A stretch of DNA of 64,000 nt from Micromussa lordhowensis (Eukaryota; Cnidaria; Anthozoa; Scleractinia; Lobophylliidae): assembly GCA_964020085.1 (NCBI GenBank), contig OZ026599.1:29233033-29297032 (forward strand). The letters are read 5' to 3'. The position numbers and the translations under genes were made by a program. This document shows, one piece after another, positions 39,121 through 51,390 of this stretch. The notes under the pieces were generated by a model that worked only from the letters and a program-made list of their open reading frames with translations, did not search any database and was not told the DNA's origin. Within the stretch, counting starts at the first letter, position 1; every line of letters starts with the position of its first letter.

Positions 39121-40990
39121 GCGCGGTTTGCAGCAAAATGTTGTGCTAGGTTGGCACTTCAAGGACATTTTAGTTAGGACATGATGGCATTCGCGCCAGG
39201 GTGTTTTTTCTGGCCTTCTCTTTGCAGGAGTTTGACCTGCTCCCAACTTTGCAGAATTTTAGAAAACGCGCGCTGGGGGTTCCCTTGGCAAATTTGACAT
39301 AGCTCGGCTCCACGGGCACTTTTAGAGGCGCGGTTTGCAGCAAAATGTTGTGCTAGGTTGGCACTTCAAGGACATTTTAGTTAGGACATGATGGCATTCG
39401 CGCCAGGGTGTTTTTTCTGGCCTTTTCTTTGCAGGAGTTTGACCTGCTCCCAACTTTGCAGAATTTTAGAAAACGCGCGCTGGGGGTCCCCTTGGCAAAT
39501 TTGACATAGCTCGGCTCCACGGGCACTTTTAGAGGCGCGGTTTGCAGCAAAATGTTGTGCTAGGTTGGCACTTGAAGGAAATTGTAATTAGGAGATGATG
39601 GCATTCGCGCCAGGGTGTTTTTTTTGGCCTTCTTTTTGCAGGAGTTTGACCTGCTCCCAACTTTGCAGAATTTCAGAAAACGCGCGCTGGGGGTCCCCTT
39701 GGCAAATTTGACATACCTCGGCTCCACGGGCACTTTTAGAGGCGCGGTTTGCAGCAAAATGTTGTGCTAGGTTGGCACTTCAAGGACATTTTAGTTAGGA
39801 CATGATGGCATTCGCGCCAGGGTGTTTTTTCTGGCCTTTTCTTTGCAGGAGTTTGACCTGCTCCCAACTTTGCAGAATTTCAGAAAACGCGCGCTGGGGG
39901 TCCCCTTGGCAAATTTGACATAGCTCGGCTCCACGGGCACTTTTAGAGGCGCGGTTTGCAGCAAAATGTTGTGCAAGGTTAACACTTTAAGGAAATCCTA
40001 GTTAGGACATGATGGCATTCGCGCAAGGGTGTTTTTTTCTGGCCTTTTTTTTGCAGGAGTTTGACCTGCTCCCAACTTTGCAGAATTTCAGAAATCGCGC
40101 GCTGGGGGTCCCCTTGGCAAATTTGACATAGCTCGGCTCTACGTGCACTTTTAGAGGCGCGGTTTGCAGCAAAATGTTGTGCTAGGTTGGCACTTTAAGA
40201 AAATTGTAGTTAGGATATGATGGCGTTCGCGCCAGGGTGTTTTTTTTGGCCTTCTTTTTGCAGGAGTTTGACCTGCTCCCAACTTTGCAGAATTTCAGAA
40301 AACGCGCGCTGGGGGTCCCCTTGGTAAATTTGACATAGCTCGGCTCCACGGGCACTTTTAGAGGCGCGCTTTGCAGCAAAATGTTGTGCTAGGTTGGCAC
40401 TTTAAGGACATTTTAGTTAGGACATGATGGCATTCGCGCCAGGGTGTTTTTTCTGGCCTTCTCTTTGCAGGAGTTTGACCTGCTCCCAACTTTGCAGAAT
40501 TTTAGAAAACGCGCGCTGGGGGTCCCCTTGGCAAATTTGACATAGCTTGGCTCCACGGGCACTTTTAGAGGCGCGGTTTGCAGCAAAATGTTGTGCTAGG
40601 TTGGCACTTCAAGGACATTTTAGTTAGGACATGATGGCATTCGCGCCAGGGTGTTTTTTCTGGCCTTCTCTTTGCACGAGTTTGACCTGCTCCCAACTTT
40701 GCAGAATTTTAGAAAACGCGCGCTGGGGGTCCCCTTGGCAAATTTGACATAGCTCGGCTCCACGGGCACTTTTAGAGGCGCGGTTTGCAGCAAAATGTTG
40801 TGCTTGGTTGGCACTTCGAGGAAATGTTAGTTAGGACATCATGGCATTCGCGCCAGGGTGTTTTTTCTGGCCTTCTTTTTGCAGGACTTTGACCTGCTCC
40901 CAACTTTGCAGAATTTCAGAAAACGCGCGCTGGGGGTCCCCTTGGCAAATTTGACATAGCTCGGCTCCACGGGCACTTTTAGAGGCGCGG
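39121..40990. repeat. Partial third copy (offset 9,942 bp from ~29,180-31,045)
   Basis: After copy B the array continues as a repeat of about 29.2-31.0 kb, including 'attgtaattaggagatgatg', 'gacatacctcggctcc', 'ggttaacactttaagg', 'ctctacgtgcac' and 'gacatcatggcattcgc'. It ends near 40,990, where the next unit switches to 'ggtgggcacttcaagcaaat'. The duplicated segment therefore once began upstream of 30.2 kb. Confidence 0.82.
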
Positions 40991-42875
40991 TTTGCAGCAA
41001 AATGTTGTGCTAGGTGGGCACTTCAAGCAAATTTTAGTTAAGACATGATGGCATTCGCGCTAGGGTGTTTTTTCTGGCCTTCTTTTTGCAGGAGTTTGAC
41101 CTGCTCCAAACTTTGCAGAATTTCAGAAAACGCGCGCTGGGGGTCCTCTTGGCAAATTTGACATAGCTCGGCTTCTCGGGCAGTTTTAGAGGCGCGGTTT
41201 GCAGCAAAATGTTGTGCTAGGTTAGCACTTTAAGGAAATCGTAGTTAGAAAATGATGGCATTCGCTCCAGGGTGTTTTTTCTGGCCTTCTTTTTGCAGGA
41301 GTTTGACCTGCTCCCAACTTTGCAGAATTTCAGAAAACGCGCGCTGGGGGTCCCCTTGGCAAATTTGACATACCTCGGCTCCACGGGCACTTTTAGAGGC
41401 GCGGTTTGCAGCAAAATGTTGTGCTAGGTTGGCACTTTAAGCAAATTTTAGTTAAGACATGATGGCATTCGCGACAGGGTGTTTTTTCTGGCCTTCTTTT
41501 TGCAGGAGTTTGACCTGCTCTTAACTTTGCAGAATTTCAGAAAACGCGCGCTGGGGGTCCCCTTGGCAAATTTGACATAGCTCGGCTCCACGGGCACTTT
41601 TAGAGGCGCGGTTTGCAGCAAAATGTTGTGCTAGGTTGGCACTTTAAGGAAATTTTAGTTAAGACATGATGGCATTCGCGCCAGGGTGTTTTTTCTGGCC
41701 TTCTTTTTGCAGGAGTTTGACTTGCTCCCAACTTTGCAGAATTTCAGAAAACGCGCGCTGGGGGTCCCCTTGGCAAATTTGAGATAGCTCGGCTCCACGG
41801 GCACTTTTAGAGGCACGGTTTGCAGCAAAATGTTGTGCTAGGTTGGCACTTTAAGGAAATTTTAGTTAAGACATGATGGCATTCGCGCCAGGGTGTTTTT
41901 TCTGGCCTTCTTTTTGCAGGAGTTTGACTTGCTCCCAACTTTGCAGAATTTCAGAAAACGCGCGCTGGGGGTCCCCTTGGCAAATTTGACATAGCCTGGC
42001 TCCACGGGCACTTTTAGAGGCGCGGTTTGCAGCGAAATGTTGTGCTAGGTTGGCAATTTTAAGGAAATCCTAGTTAGGACATGATGGCATTCGCGCCAGG
42101 GTGTTTTTTTCTGGCCTTCTTTTTGCAGGAGTTTGACCTGCTCCCAACTTTGCAGAATTTCAGAAAACGCGCGCTGGGGGTCCCCTTGGCAAATTTGACA
42201 TAGCTCGGCTCCACGGGCACTTTTAGAGGCGCGGTTTCTAGTAAAATGTTGTGCTGGGTTTACACTTTAAGGAAATCTTAGTTAAGACATGATGGCATTC
42301 GCGCCAGGGTGTTTTTTCTGGCCTTCTTTTTGCAGGAGTTTGACCTGCTCCCCACTTTGCAGAATTTGAGAAAACGCGCGCTGGGGGTCCCCTTGGCAAA
42401 TTTGAGATAGCTCGGCTCCACGGGCACTTTTAGAGGCACGGTTTGCAGCAAAATGTTGTGCTAGGTTGGCACTTTAAGCAAATTCTAGTTAAGACATCAT
42501 GGCATTCGCGCCAGGGTGTTTTTTCTGGCCTTCTTTTTGCAGGAGTTTGACCTGCTCCCAACTTTGCAGAATTTCAGAAAACGCGCGCTGGGGGTCCCCT
42601 TGGCAAATTTGACATAGCTCGGCTCCACGGGCACTTTTAGAGGCGCGGTTTGCAGCAAAATGTTGTGCTAGGTTGGCACTTTAAGGAAATTTTGGTTAGG
42701 ACATGATGGCATTCGCGCCAGGGGTTTTTTTTTTGGCCTTTTTTTTGCAGGAGTTTGACCTGCTCCCAACTTTGCAGAATTTCAGAAAACGCGCGCTGGG
42801 TGTCCCCTTGGCAAATTTGACATAGCTCGGCTCCACGGGCACTTTTAGAGGCGCGGTTTGCAGCAAAACGTTGTG

Positions 42876-43700
42876 CTAGGTTGGCGCTTCAAAAAAATTG
42901 TAGTTAGGACATGATGGCATTCGCGCCAGGGTGTTTTTTCTGGCCTTCTTTTTGCAGGAGTTTGACCTGCTCCCAACTTTGCAGAATTTCAGAAAACGCG
43001 CGCTGGGGGTCCCCTTGGCAAATTTTACATAGCTCGGCTTCACGGGCACTTTTAGAGGCGCGGTTTGCAGCAAAATGTTGTGCTAGGTTGGCACTTTAAG
43101 GAAATTGTAGTTAGGACATGATGGCATTCGCGCCAGGGTGTTTTTTCTGGCCTTCTTTTTGCAGGAGTTTGACCTGCTCCCAACTTTGCAAAATTTCAGA
43201 AAACGCGCGGTGGGGGTCCCCTTGGCAAATTTAACATAGCTCGGCTCCACGGGCACTTTTAGAGGCGCGGTTTGCAGCAAAATGTTGTGCTAGGTTGGCG
43301 CTTCAAAAAAATTGTAGTTAAGACATGATGGCATTCGCGCCAGGGTGTTTTTTCTGGCCTTCTTTTTGCAGGAGTTTGACCTGCTCCCAACTTTGCAGAA
43401 TTTCAGAAAACGCGCGCTGGGGGTCCCCTTGGCAAATTTTACATAGCTCGGCTTCACGGGCACTTTTAGAGGCGCGGTTTGCAGCAAAATGTTGTGCTAG
43501 GTTGGCACTTTAAGGAAATTGTAGTTAGGACATGATGGCATTCGCGCCAGGGTGTTTTTTCTGGCCTTCTTTTTGCAGGAGTTTGACCTGCTCCCAACTT
43601 TGCAAAATTTGAGAAAACGCGCGGTGGGGGTCCCCTTGGCAAATTTAACATAGCTCGGCTCCACGGGCACTTTTAGAGGCGCGGTTTGCAGCAAAATGTT
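42876..43700. repeat. 2-monomer tandem duplication (414-bp step)
   Basis: The unit pair at 42,876-43,289 is repeated directly at 43,290-43,700. The first member has 'ggcgcttcaaaaaaattg', 'aaattttacatagc' and 'ggcttcacggg'; the second has 'tttgcaaaatttcag', 'cgcgcggtgggggt' and 'aaatttaacatagc'. Only a handful of bases differ, among them 'gttaggac' against 'gttaagac'. Confidence 0.85.
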
Positions 43701-45360
43701 GTGCTAGGTGGGCACTTTAAGCAAATCCTAGTTAAGACATGATGGCATTCGCGCCAGGGTGTTTTTTCTGGCCTTCTTTTTGCAGGAGTTTGACCTGCTC
43801 CCAACTTTGCAAAATTTCAGAAAACGCGCGGTGGGGGTCCCCTTGGCCAATTTGAAAAAGCTCGGCTCCACGGGCACTTTTAGAGGCACGGTTTGCAGCA
43901 AAATGTTGTGCTAGGTTGGCACTTGAAGCAAATTCTAGTTAAGACATGATGGCATTCGCGCCAGGGTGTTTTTTCTGGCCTTCTTTTTGCAGGAGTTTGA
44001 CCTGCTCCCAACTTTGCAGAATTTCAGAAAACGCGCGCTGGGGGTCCCCTTGGCAAATTTGACATAGCTCGGCTCCACGGGCACTTTTAGAGGCGCGGTT
44101 TGCACCAAAATGTTGTGCTAGGTCGGCACTTTCAGAAAATTCTTGTTAGGACATGATGGCATTCGCGCCAGGGTGTTTTTTTTGGCTTTCCTTTTGCAGG
44201 AGTTTGACCTGCTCCCAACTTTGCAGAATTTCAGAAAACGCGCGCTGGGGGTCCCCTTGGCAAATTTTACATAGCTCGGCTCCACGGGCACATTTAGAGG
44301 CGCGGTTTGCAGCAAAATGTTGTGCTAGGTTGGCACTTTAAGGAAGTTTTAGTTACGACATGATGGCATTCGCGCCAGGGTGTTTTTTCTGGCCTTCTTT
44401 TTGCAGGAGTTTGACCTGCTCCCAACTTTGCAAAATTTCAGAAAACGCGCGGTGGGTGTCTCCTTGGCAAATTTGACATAGCTCGGCTCCACGGGCACTT
44501 TTAGAGGCGCGGTTTGCAGCAAAATGTTGTGCTAGGTGGGCACTTCAAGCAAATTCTAGTTAAGACATGATGGCATTCGCGCTAGGGTGTTTTTTCTGGC
44601 CTTCTTTTTGCAGGAGTTTGACCTGCTCCCAACTTTGCAAAATTTCAGAAAACGCGCGGTGGGGGTCCCCTTGGCCAATTTGAAAAAGCTCGGCTCCACG
44701 GGCACTTTTAGAGGCACGGTTTGCAGCAAAATGTTGTGCTAGGTTGGCACTTGAAGCAAATTCTAGTTAAGACATGATGGCATTCGCGCCAGGGTGTTTT
44801 TTCTGGCCTTCTTTTTGCAGGAGTTTGACCTGCTCCCAACTTTGCAGAATTTCAGAAAACGCGCGCTGGGGGTCCCCTTGGCAAATTTGACATAGCTCGG
44901 CTCCACGGGCACTTTTAGAGGCGCGGTTTGCACCAAAATGTTGTGCTAGGTCGGCACTTTAAGAAAATCCTAGTTAGGACATGATGGCATTCGCGCCAGG
45001 GTGTTTTTTTTGGCTTTCCTTTTGCAGGAGTTTGACCTGCTCCCAACTTTGCAGAATTTCAGAAAACGCGCGCTGGGGGTCCCCTTGGCAAATTTGACAT
45101 AGCTCGGCTCCACGGGCACATTTAGAGGCGCGGTTTGCAGCAAAATGTTGTGCTAGGTTGGCACTTTAAGGAAGTTTTAGTTACGACATGATGGCATTCG
45201 CGCCAGGGTGTTTTTTCTGGCCTTCTTTTTGCAGGAGTTTGACCTGCTCCCAACTTTGCAAAATTTCAGAAAACGCGCGGTGGGTGTCTCCTTGGCAAAT
45301 TTGACATAGCTCGGCTCCACGGGCACTTTTAGAGGCGCGGTTTGCAGCAAAATGTTGTGC
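43700..45360. repeat. 4-monomer tandem duplication (829-bp step)
   Basis: The marker 'ggccaatttgaaaaagctcg' at about 43,844 returns near 44,673. 'gcaccaaaatgttgtgc' and 'ggtcggcacttt' near 44,102 return near 44,931. 'ggaagttttagttacgac' near 44,342 returns near 45,171. The first and second copies differ mainly around unit positions 29-49, for example 'tttcagaaaattcttg' against 'tttaagaaaatcctag'. Confidence 0.82.
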
Positions 45361-45979
45361 TAGGTAGGCACTTCAAGCAAATTCTAGTTAAGACATGATG
45401 GCATTCGCGCTAGGGTGTTTTTTCTGGCCTTCTTTTTGCAGGAGTTTGACCTGCTCCAAACTTTGCAGAATTTCAGAAAACGCGCGCTGGGGGTCCCCTT
45501 GGCAAATTTGACATAGCTCGGCTTCTCTGGCAGTTTTAGAGGCGCAGTTTGCAGCAAAATGTTGTGCTAGGTTGGCACTTTAAGGAAATCGTAGTTAGAA
45601 AATGATGGCATTCGCTCCAGGGTGTTTTTTCTGGCCTTCTTTTTGCAGGAGTTTGACCTGCTCCCAACTTTGCAGAATTTCAGAAAACGCGCGCTGGGGG
45701 TCCCCTTGGCAAATTTGACATACCTCGGCTCCACGGGCACTTTTAGAGGCGCGGTTTGCAGCAAAATGTTGTGCTAGGTTGGCACTTTAAGCAAATTTTT
45801 GTTAAGACATGATGGCATTCGCGCCAGGGTGTTTTTTCTGGCCTTCTTTTTGCAGGAGTTTGACCTGCTCTTAACTTTGCAGAATTTCAGAAAACGCGCG
45901 CTGGGGGTCCCCTTGGCAAATTTGACATAGCTCGGCTCCACGGGCACTTTTAGAGGCGCGGTTTGCAGCAAAATGTTGT

Positions 45980-47190
45980 GCTAGGTTGGCACTTTAAGGA
46001 AATTTTGGTTAGGACATGATGGCATTCGCGCCAGGGGTTTTTTTTTGGCCTTTTTTTTGCAGGAGTTTGACCTGCTCCCAACTTTGCAGAATTTCAGAAA
46101 ACGCGCGCTGGGGGTCCCCTTGGCAAATTTGATATAGCTCGGCTCCACGGGCACTTTTAGAGGCGCGGTTTGCAGCAAAATGTTGTGCTAGGTTGGCACT
46201 TCAAAAAAATTGTAGTTAGGACATGATGGCATTCGCGCCAGGGTGTTTTTTCTGGCCTTCTTTTTGCAGGAGTTTGACCTGCTCCCAACTTTGCAGAATT
46301 TCAGAAAACGCGCGCTGGGGGTCCCCTTGGCAAATTTGACATAGCTCGGCTCCACGGGCACTTTTAGAGGCGCGGTTTCTAGCAAAATATTGTGCTGGGT
46401 TTACACTTTAAGGAAATCTTAGTTAAGACATGATGGCATTCGCGCCAGGGTGTTTTTTCTGGCCTTCTTTTTGCAGGAGTTTGACCTGCTCCCAACTTTG
46501 CAGAATTTCAGAAAACGCGCGCTGGGGGTCCCCTTGGCAAATTTGACATAGCTCGGCTCCACGGGCACTTTTAGAGGCACGGTTTGCAGCAAAATGTTGT
46601 GCTAGGTTGGCACTTTAAGTAAATTTTAGTTAAGACATGATGGCATTCGCGCCAGGGTGTTTTTTCTGGCCTTCTTTTTGCAGGAGTTTGACCTGCTCCC
46701 AACTTTGCAGAATTTCAGAAAACGCGCGCTGGGGGTCCCCTTGGCAATTTTGACATAGCTCGGCTCCACGGGCACTTTTAGAGGCGCGGTTTGCAGCAAA
46801 ATGTTGTGCTAGGTTGGCACTTTAAGGAAATTTTGGTTAGGACATGATGGCATTCGCGCCAGGGGTTTTTTTTTTGGCCTTTTTTTTGCAGGAGTTTGAC
46901 CTGCTCCCAACTTTGCAGAATTTCAGAAAACGCGCGCTGGGGGTCCCCTTGGCAAATTTGATATAGCTCGGCTCCACGGGCACTTTTAGAGGCGCGGTTT
47001 GCAGCAAAATGTTGTGCTAGGTTGGCACTTCAAAAAAATTGTAGTTAGGACATGATGGCATTCGCGCCAGGGTGTTTTTTCTGGCCTTCTTTTTGCAGGA
47101 GTTTGACCTGCTCTTAACTTTGCAGAATTTCAGAAAACGCGCGCTGGGGGTCCCCTTGGCAAATTTTACATAGCTCGGCTCCACGGGCAC
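45980..47190. repeat. 4-monomer step with long T-tract units
   Basis: The unit with 'aaattttggttaggac' and 'gccaggggtttttttt' followed by 'ggccttttttttgcagg' occurs near 46,010 and again near 46,840, each followed by a unit with 'gcacttcaaaaaaattgtag'. An equivalent unit is near 42,690. T tracts here are among the longest in the window. Confidence 0.65.
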
Positions 47191-47192
47191 TT

Positions 47193-48284
47193 TTAGAGGC
47201 GCGGTTTGCAGCAAAATGTTGTGCTAGGTTGGCACTTTAAGGAAATCTTAGTTAGGATATGATGGCATTCGCGCCAGGGTAATTTTTCTGGCCTTTTTTT
47301 GCAGGAGTTTGACCTGCTCCCAACTTTGCAGAATTTCAGAAAACGCGCGGTGGGGGTCCCCTTGGCAAATTTGACATAGCTCGGCTCCACGGGCACTTTT
47401 AGAGGCGCGGTTTGCAGCAAAATGTTGTGCTAGATTGGCACTTCAAGCAAATCCTAGTTAAGACATGATGGCATTCGCGCCAGGGTGTTTTTTCTGGCCT
47501 TCTTTTTGCAGGAGTTTGACCTGCTCCCAACTTTGCAGAATTTCAGAAAACGCGCGCTGGGGGTCCCCTTGGCAAATTTGACATAGCTCGGCTCCTCGGG
47601 CAGTTTTAGAGGCGCGGTTTGCAGCAAAATGTTGTGCTAGGTTAGCACTTTAAGGAAATTTAAGTTAAAAAATGATGGCATTCGCTCCAGGGTGTTTTTT
47701 CTGGCCTTTTTTTTGCAGGAGTTTGACCTGCTCCCAACTTTGCAGAATTTCAGAAAACGCGCGCTGGGGGTCCCCTTGGCAAATTTGACATACCTCGGCT
47801 CCGCGGGCACTTTTAGAGGCGCAGTTTGCAGAAAAATGTTGTGCTAGGTTAGCCCTTTAAGGAAATTTTAGTTAAGACATGATGGCATTCGCGCCAGGGT
47901 GTTTTTTCTGGCCTTCTTTTTGCAGGAGTTTGACCTGCTCTTAACTTTGCAGAATTTCAGAAAACGCGCGCTGGGGGTCCCGTTGGCAAATTTGACATAG
48001 CTCGGCTCCACGGGCACTTTTAGAGGCGCGGTTTGCAGCAAAATGTTGTGCTAGGTTGGCACTTTAAGGAAATTTTAATTAGGACATGATGGCATTCGCG
48101 CCAGGGGTTTTTTTTGGCCTTCTTTTTGCAGGAGTTTGACCTGCTCCCAACTTTGCAGAATTTCTAAAAACGCGCGCTGGGGGTCCCCTTGGCAAATTTG
48201 ACATAGCTCGGCTCCACGGGCGCTTTTAGAGGCGCGGTTTGCAGCAAAATGTTGTGCTAGGTTGGCACTTGAAAAAAATTGTAG
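47193..48284. repeat. Left part of the 10,434-bp-offset duplication (partner 57,627-58,718)
   Basis: The ordered markers are 'gggtaatttttctggcc' with a short 'ctttttttgcagg' tract, 'gctagattggcacttcaag', 'ctcctcgggcag', 'gttaaaaaatgatggc', 'ggctccgcgggcac', 'gcagaaaaatgttg' and 'ggttagccctttaagg'. All recur 10,434 bp downstream with only a few differences. Confidence 0.85.
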
Positions 48285-51200
48285 TTAGGACATGATGGCA
48301 TTCGCGCCAGGGTGTTTTTTCTGGCCTTCTTTTTGCAGAAGTTTGACCTGCTTCCAACTTTGCAGAATTTCAGAAAACGCGCGCTGGGGGTCCCGTTGGC
48401 AAATTTGACATACCTCGGCTCCACGGGCACTTTTAGAGGCGCGGTTTGCAGCAAAATGTTGTGCTAGGTTGGCAATTTTAAGGAAATCCTAGTTAGGACA
48501 TGATGGGATTCGCGCCAGGGTGTTTTTTTCTGGCCTTCTTTTTGCAGGAGTTTGACCTGCTCCCAACTTTGCAGAATTTCAGAAAACGCGCGCTGGGGGT
48601 CCCCTTGGCAAATTTGACATAGCTCGGCTCCACGGGCACTTTTAGAGGCGTGGTTTCTAGCAAAATGTTGTGCTGGGTTTACACTTCAAGGAAATCTTAG
48701 TTAAGACATGATGGCATTCGCGCCAGGGTGTTTTTTCTGGCCTTCTTTTTGCAGGAGTTTGACCTGCTCCCAACTTTGCAGAATTTCAGAAAACGCGCGC
48801 TGGGGGTCCCCTTGGCAAATTTGACATAGCTCGGCTCCACGGGCACTTTTAGAGGCGCGGTTTGCAGCAAAATGTTGTGCTAGGATGGCACTTTAAGGAA
48901 ATCTAGATTAGGACTTGATGGCATTCGCACCAGGGTGTTTTTTCTGGCCTTCTTTTTGCAGAAGTTTGACCTGCTTCCAACTTTGCAGAATTTCAGAAAA
49001 CGCGCGCTGGGGGTCCCCTTGGCAAGTTTGACATAGCTCGGCTCCACGGGCACTTTTAGAGGCGTGGTTTCTAGCAAAATGTTGTGCTGGGTTTACACTT
49101 TAAGGAAATCTTAGTTAAGACATGATGGCATTCGCGCCAGGGTGTTTTTTCTGGCCTTCTTTTTGCAGGAGTTTGACCTGCTCCCAACTTTGCAGAATTT
49201 CAGAAAACGCGCGCTGGGGGTCCCCTTGGCAAATTTGACATAGCTCGGCTCCACGGGCACTTTTAGAGGCGCGGTTTGCAGCAAAACGTTGTGCTAGGTT
49301 GGCACTTTAAGAAAATTTTAGTTAGGACATGATGGCATTCGCGCCAGTGTGTTTTTTTCTGGCCTTCTTTTTGCAGGAGTTTGACCTGCTCCCAACTTTG
49401 CAGAATTTCAGAAAACGCGCGCTGGGGGTCCCCTTGGCAAATTTGACATAGCTCGGCTCCACGGGCACTTTTAGAGGCGCGGTTTGCAGCAAAACGTTGT
49501 GCTAGGTTGGAACTTTAAGGAAATTTTTGTTAGGACATGATGGCATTCGCGCCAGGGTGTTTTGTCTTGCCTTCTTTTTGCAGGAGTTTGACCTGCTCCC
49601 AACTTTGCAGAATTTCAGAAAACGCGCGCTGGGGTCCCCTTGGCAAATTTGACATAGCTCGGCTCCACGGGCACTTTTAGAGGCGCGGTTTGCAGCAAAA
49701 CGTTGTGCTAGGTTGGAACTTTAAGGAAATTTTTGTTAGGACATGATGGCATTCGCGCCAGGGTGTTTTGTCTGGCCTTCTTTTTGCAGGAGTTTGACCT
49801 GCTCCCAACTTTGCAGAATTTCAGAAAACGCGCGCTGGGGTCCCCTTGGCAAATTTGACATAGCTCGGCTCCACGGGCACTTTTAGAGGCGCGGTTTGCA
49901 GCAAAATGTTGTGCTAGGTTGGCACTTCAAGAAAATCCTAGTTAGGACATGATGGCAATTGCGCCAGGGTGTTTTTGTGGCCTTCTTTTTGCAGGAGTTT
50001 CACCTGCTCTCAACTTTGCAGAATTTCAGAAAACGCGCGCTGGGGGTCCCGTTGGCAAATTTGACATAGCTCGGCTCCACGGGCACTTTTAGAGGCGCGG
50101 TTTGCAGCAAAATGTTGTGCTAGGTTGGCAATTTTAAGGAAATCCTAGTTAGGACATGATGGGATTCGCGCCAGGGTGTTTTTTTCTGGCCTTCTTTTTG
50201 CAGGAGTTTGACCTGCTCCCAACTTTGCAGAATTTCAGAAAACGCGCGCTGGGGGTCCCCTTGGCAAATTTAACATAGCTCGGCTCCACGGGCACTTTTA
50301 GAGGCGTGGTTTCTAGCAAAATGTTGTGCTGGGTTTACACTTCAAGGAAATCTTAGTTAAGACATGATGGCATTCGCGCCAGGGTGTTTTTTCTGGCCTT
50401 CTTTTTGCAGGAGTTTGACCTGCTCCCAACTTTGCAGAATTTCAGAAAACGCGCGCTGGGGGTCCCGTTGGCAATTTTGACATACCTCGGCTCCACGGGC
50501 ACTTTTAGAGGCGCGGTTTGCAGCAAAATGTTGTGCTAGGTTGGCAATTTTAAGGAAATCCTAGTTAGGACATGATGGGATTCGCGCCAGGGTGTTTTTT
50601 TCTGGCCTTCTTTTTGCAGGAGTTTGACCTGCTCCCAACTTTGCAGAATTTCAGAAAACGCGCGCTGGGGGTTCCCTTGGCAAATTTAACATAGCTCGGC
50701 TCCACGGGCACTTTTAGAGGCGTGGTTTCTAGCAAAATGTTGTGCTGGGTTGACACTTTAAGGAAATCTTAGTTAAGACATGATGGCATTCGCGCCAGGG
50801 TGTTTTTTCTGGCCTTCTTTTTGCAGGAGTTTGACCTGCTCCCAACTTTGCAGAATTTCAGAAAACGCGCGCTGGGGGTCCCCTTGGCAAATTTGACATA
50901 GCTCGGCTCCACGGGCACTTTTAGAGGCGCGGTTTGCAGCAAAACGTTGTGCTAGGTTGGAACTTTAAGGAAATTTTTGTTAGGACATGATGGCATTCGC
51001 GCCAGGGTGTTTTGTCTGGCCTTCTTTTTGCAGGAGTTTGACCTGCTCCCAACTTTGCAGAATTTCAGAAAACGCGCGCTGGGGTCCCCTTGGCAAATTT
51101 GACATAGCTCGGCTCCACGGGCACTTTTAGAGGCGCGGTTTGCAGCAAAATGTTGTGCTAGGTTGGCACTTCAAGAAAATCCTAGTTAGGACATGATGGC

Positions 51201-51390
51201 ATTTGCGCCAGGGTGTTTTTGTGGCCTTCTTTTTGCAGGAGTTTGACCTGCTCTTAACTTTGCAGAATTTCAGAAAACGCGCGCTGGGGGTCCCCTTGGC
51301 AAATTGGACATAGCTCGGCTCCACGGGCACTTTTAGAGGCGCGGTTTGCAGCAAAACGTTGTGCTAGGTTGGCACTTTAAGGAAATTTTT
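48285..51390. repeat. 15-monomer HOR, copy A (3,107 bp)
   Basis: This block is followed directly by a near-identical copy at +3,107. Distinct members in order include 'gcagaagtttgacctgcttc', 'ggcaattttaagg' with 'gatgggattcgcg', 'gcgtggtttctagcaaaatg', 'aaatctagattaggacttg', 'gccagtgtgttttttt', 'aaacgttgtgctaggttgg' with 'tgttttgtc', and 'gtttttgtggcc'. Over the first ~2.6 kb I found only one or two differences from copy B, such as 'gggttccc' against 'ggtcccc' near 50,670. The join to copy B falls inside the unit at about 51,360-51,420. Confidence 0.9.

Larger units (their letters stand above)
40991..47190. repeat. Region 5: 'caagcaaat' / 'gcggtgggggt' subfamily
   Basis: Typical members show 'gcacttcaagcaaattctag', 'acgcgcggtgggggtcc', 'caattttgaca' or 'caaattttacatag', and 'ccaggggtttttttt'. 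About 41,000-41,630 recurs at 45,350-45,980 (offset 4,350, including 'ctgctccaaac', 'gttagaaaatgatgg' and 'ctgctcttaac'). About 42,235-43,070 recurs at about 46,374-47,210 (offset ~4,140, 20 units). Nothing other than satellite is present. Confidence 0.75.
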
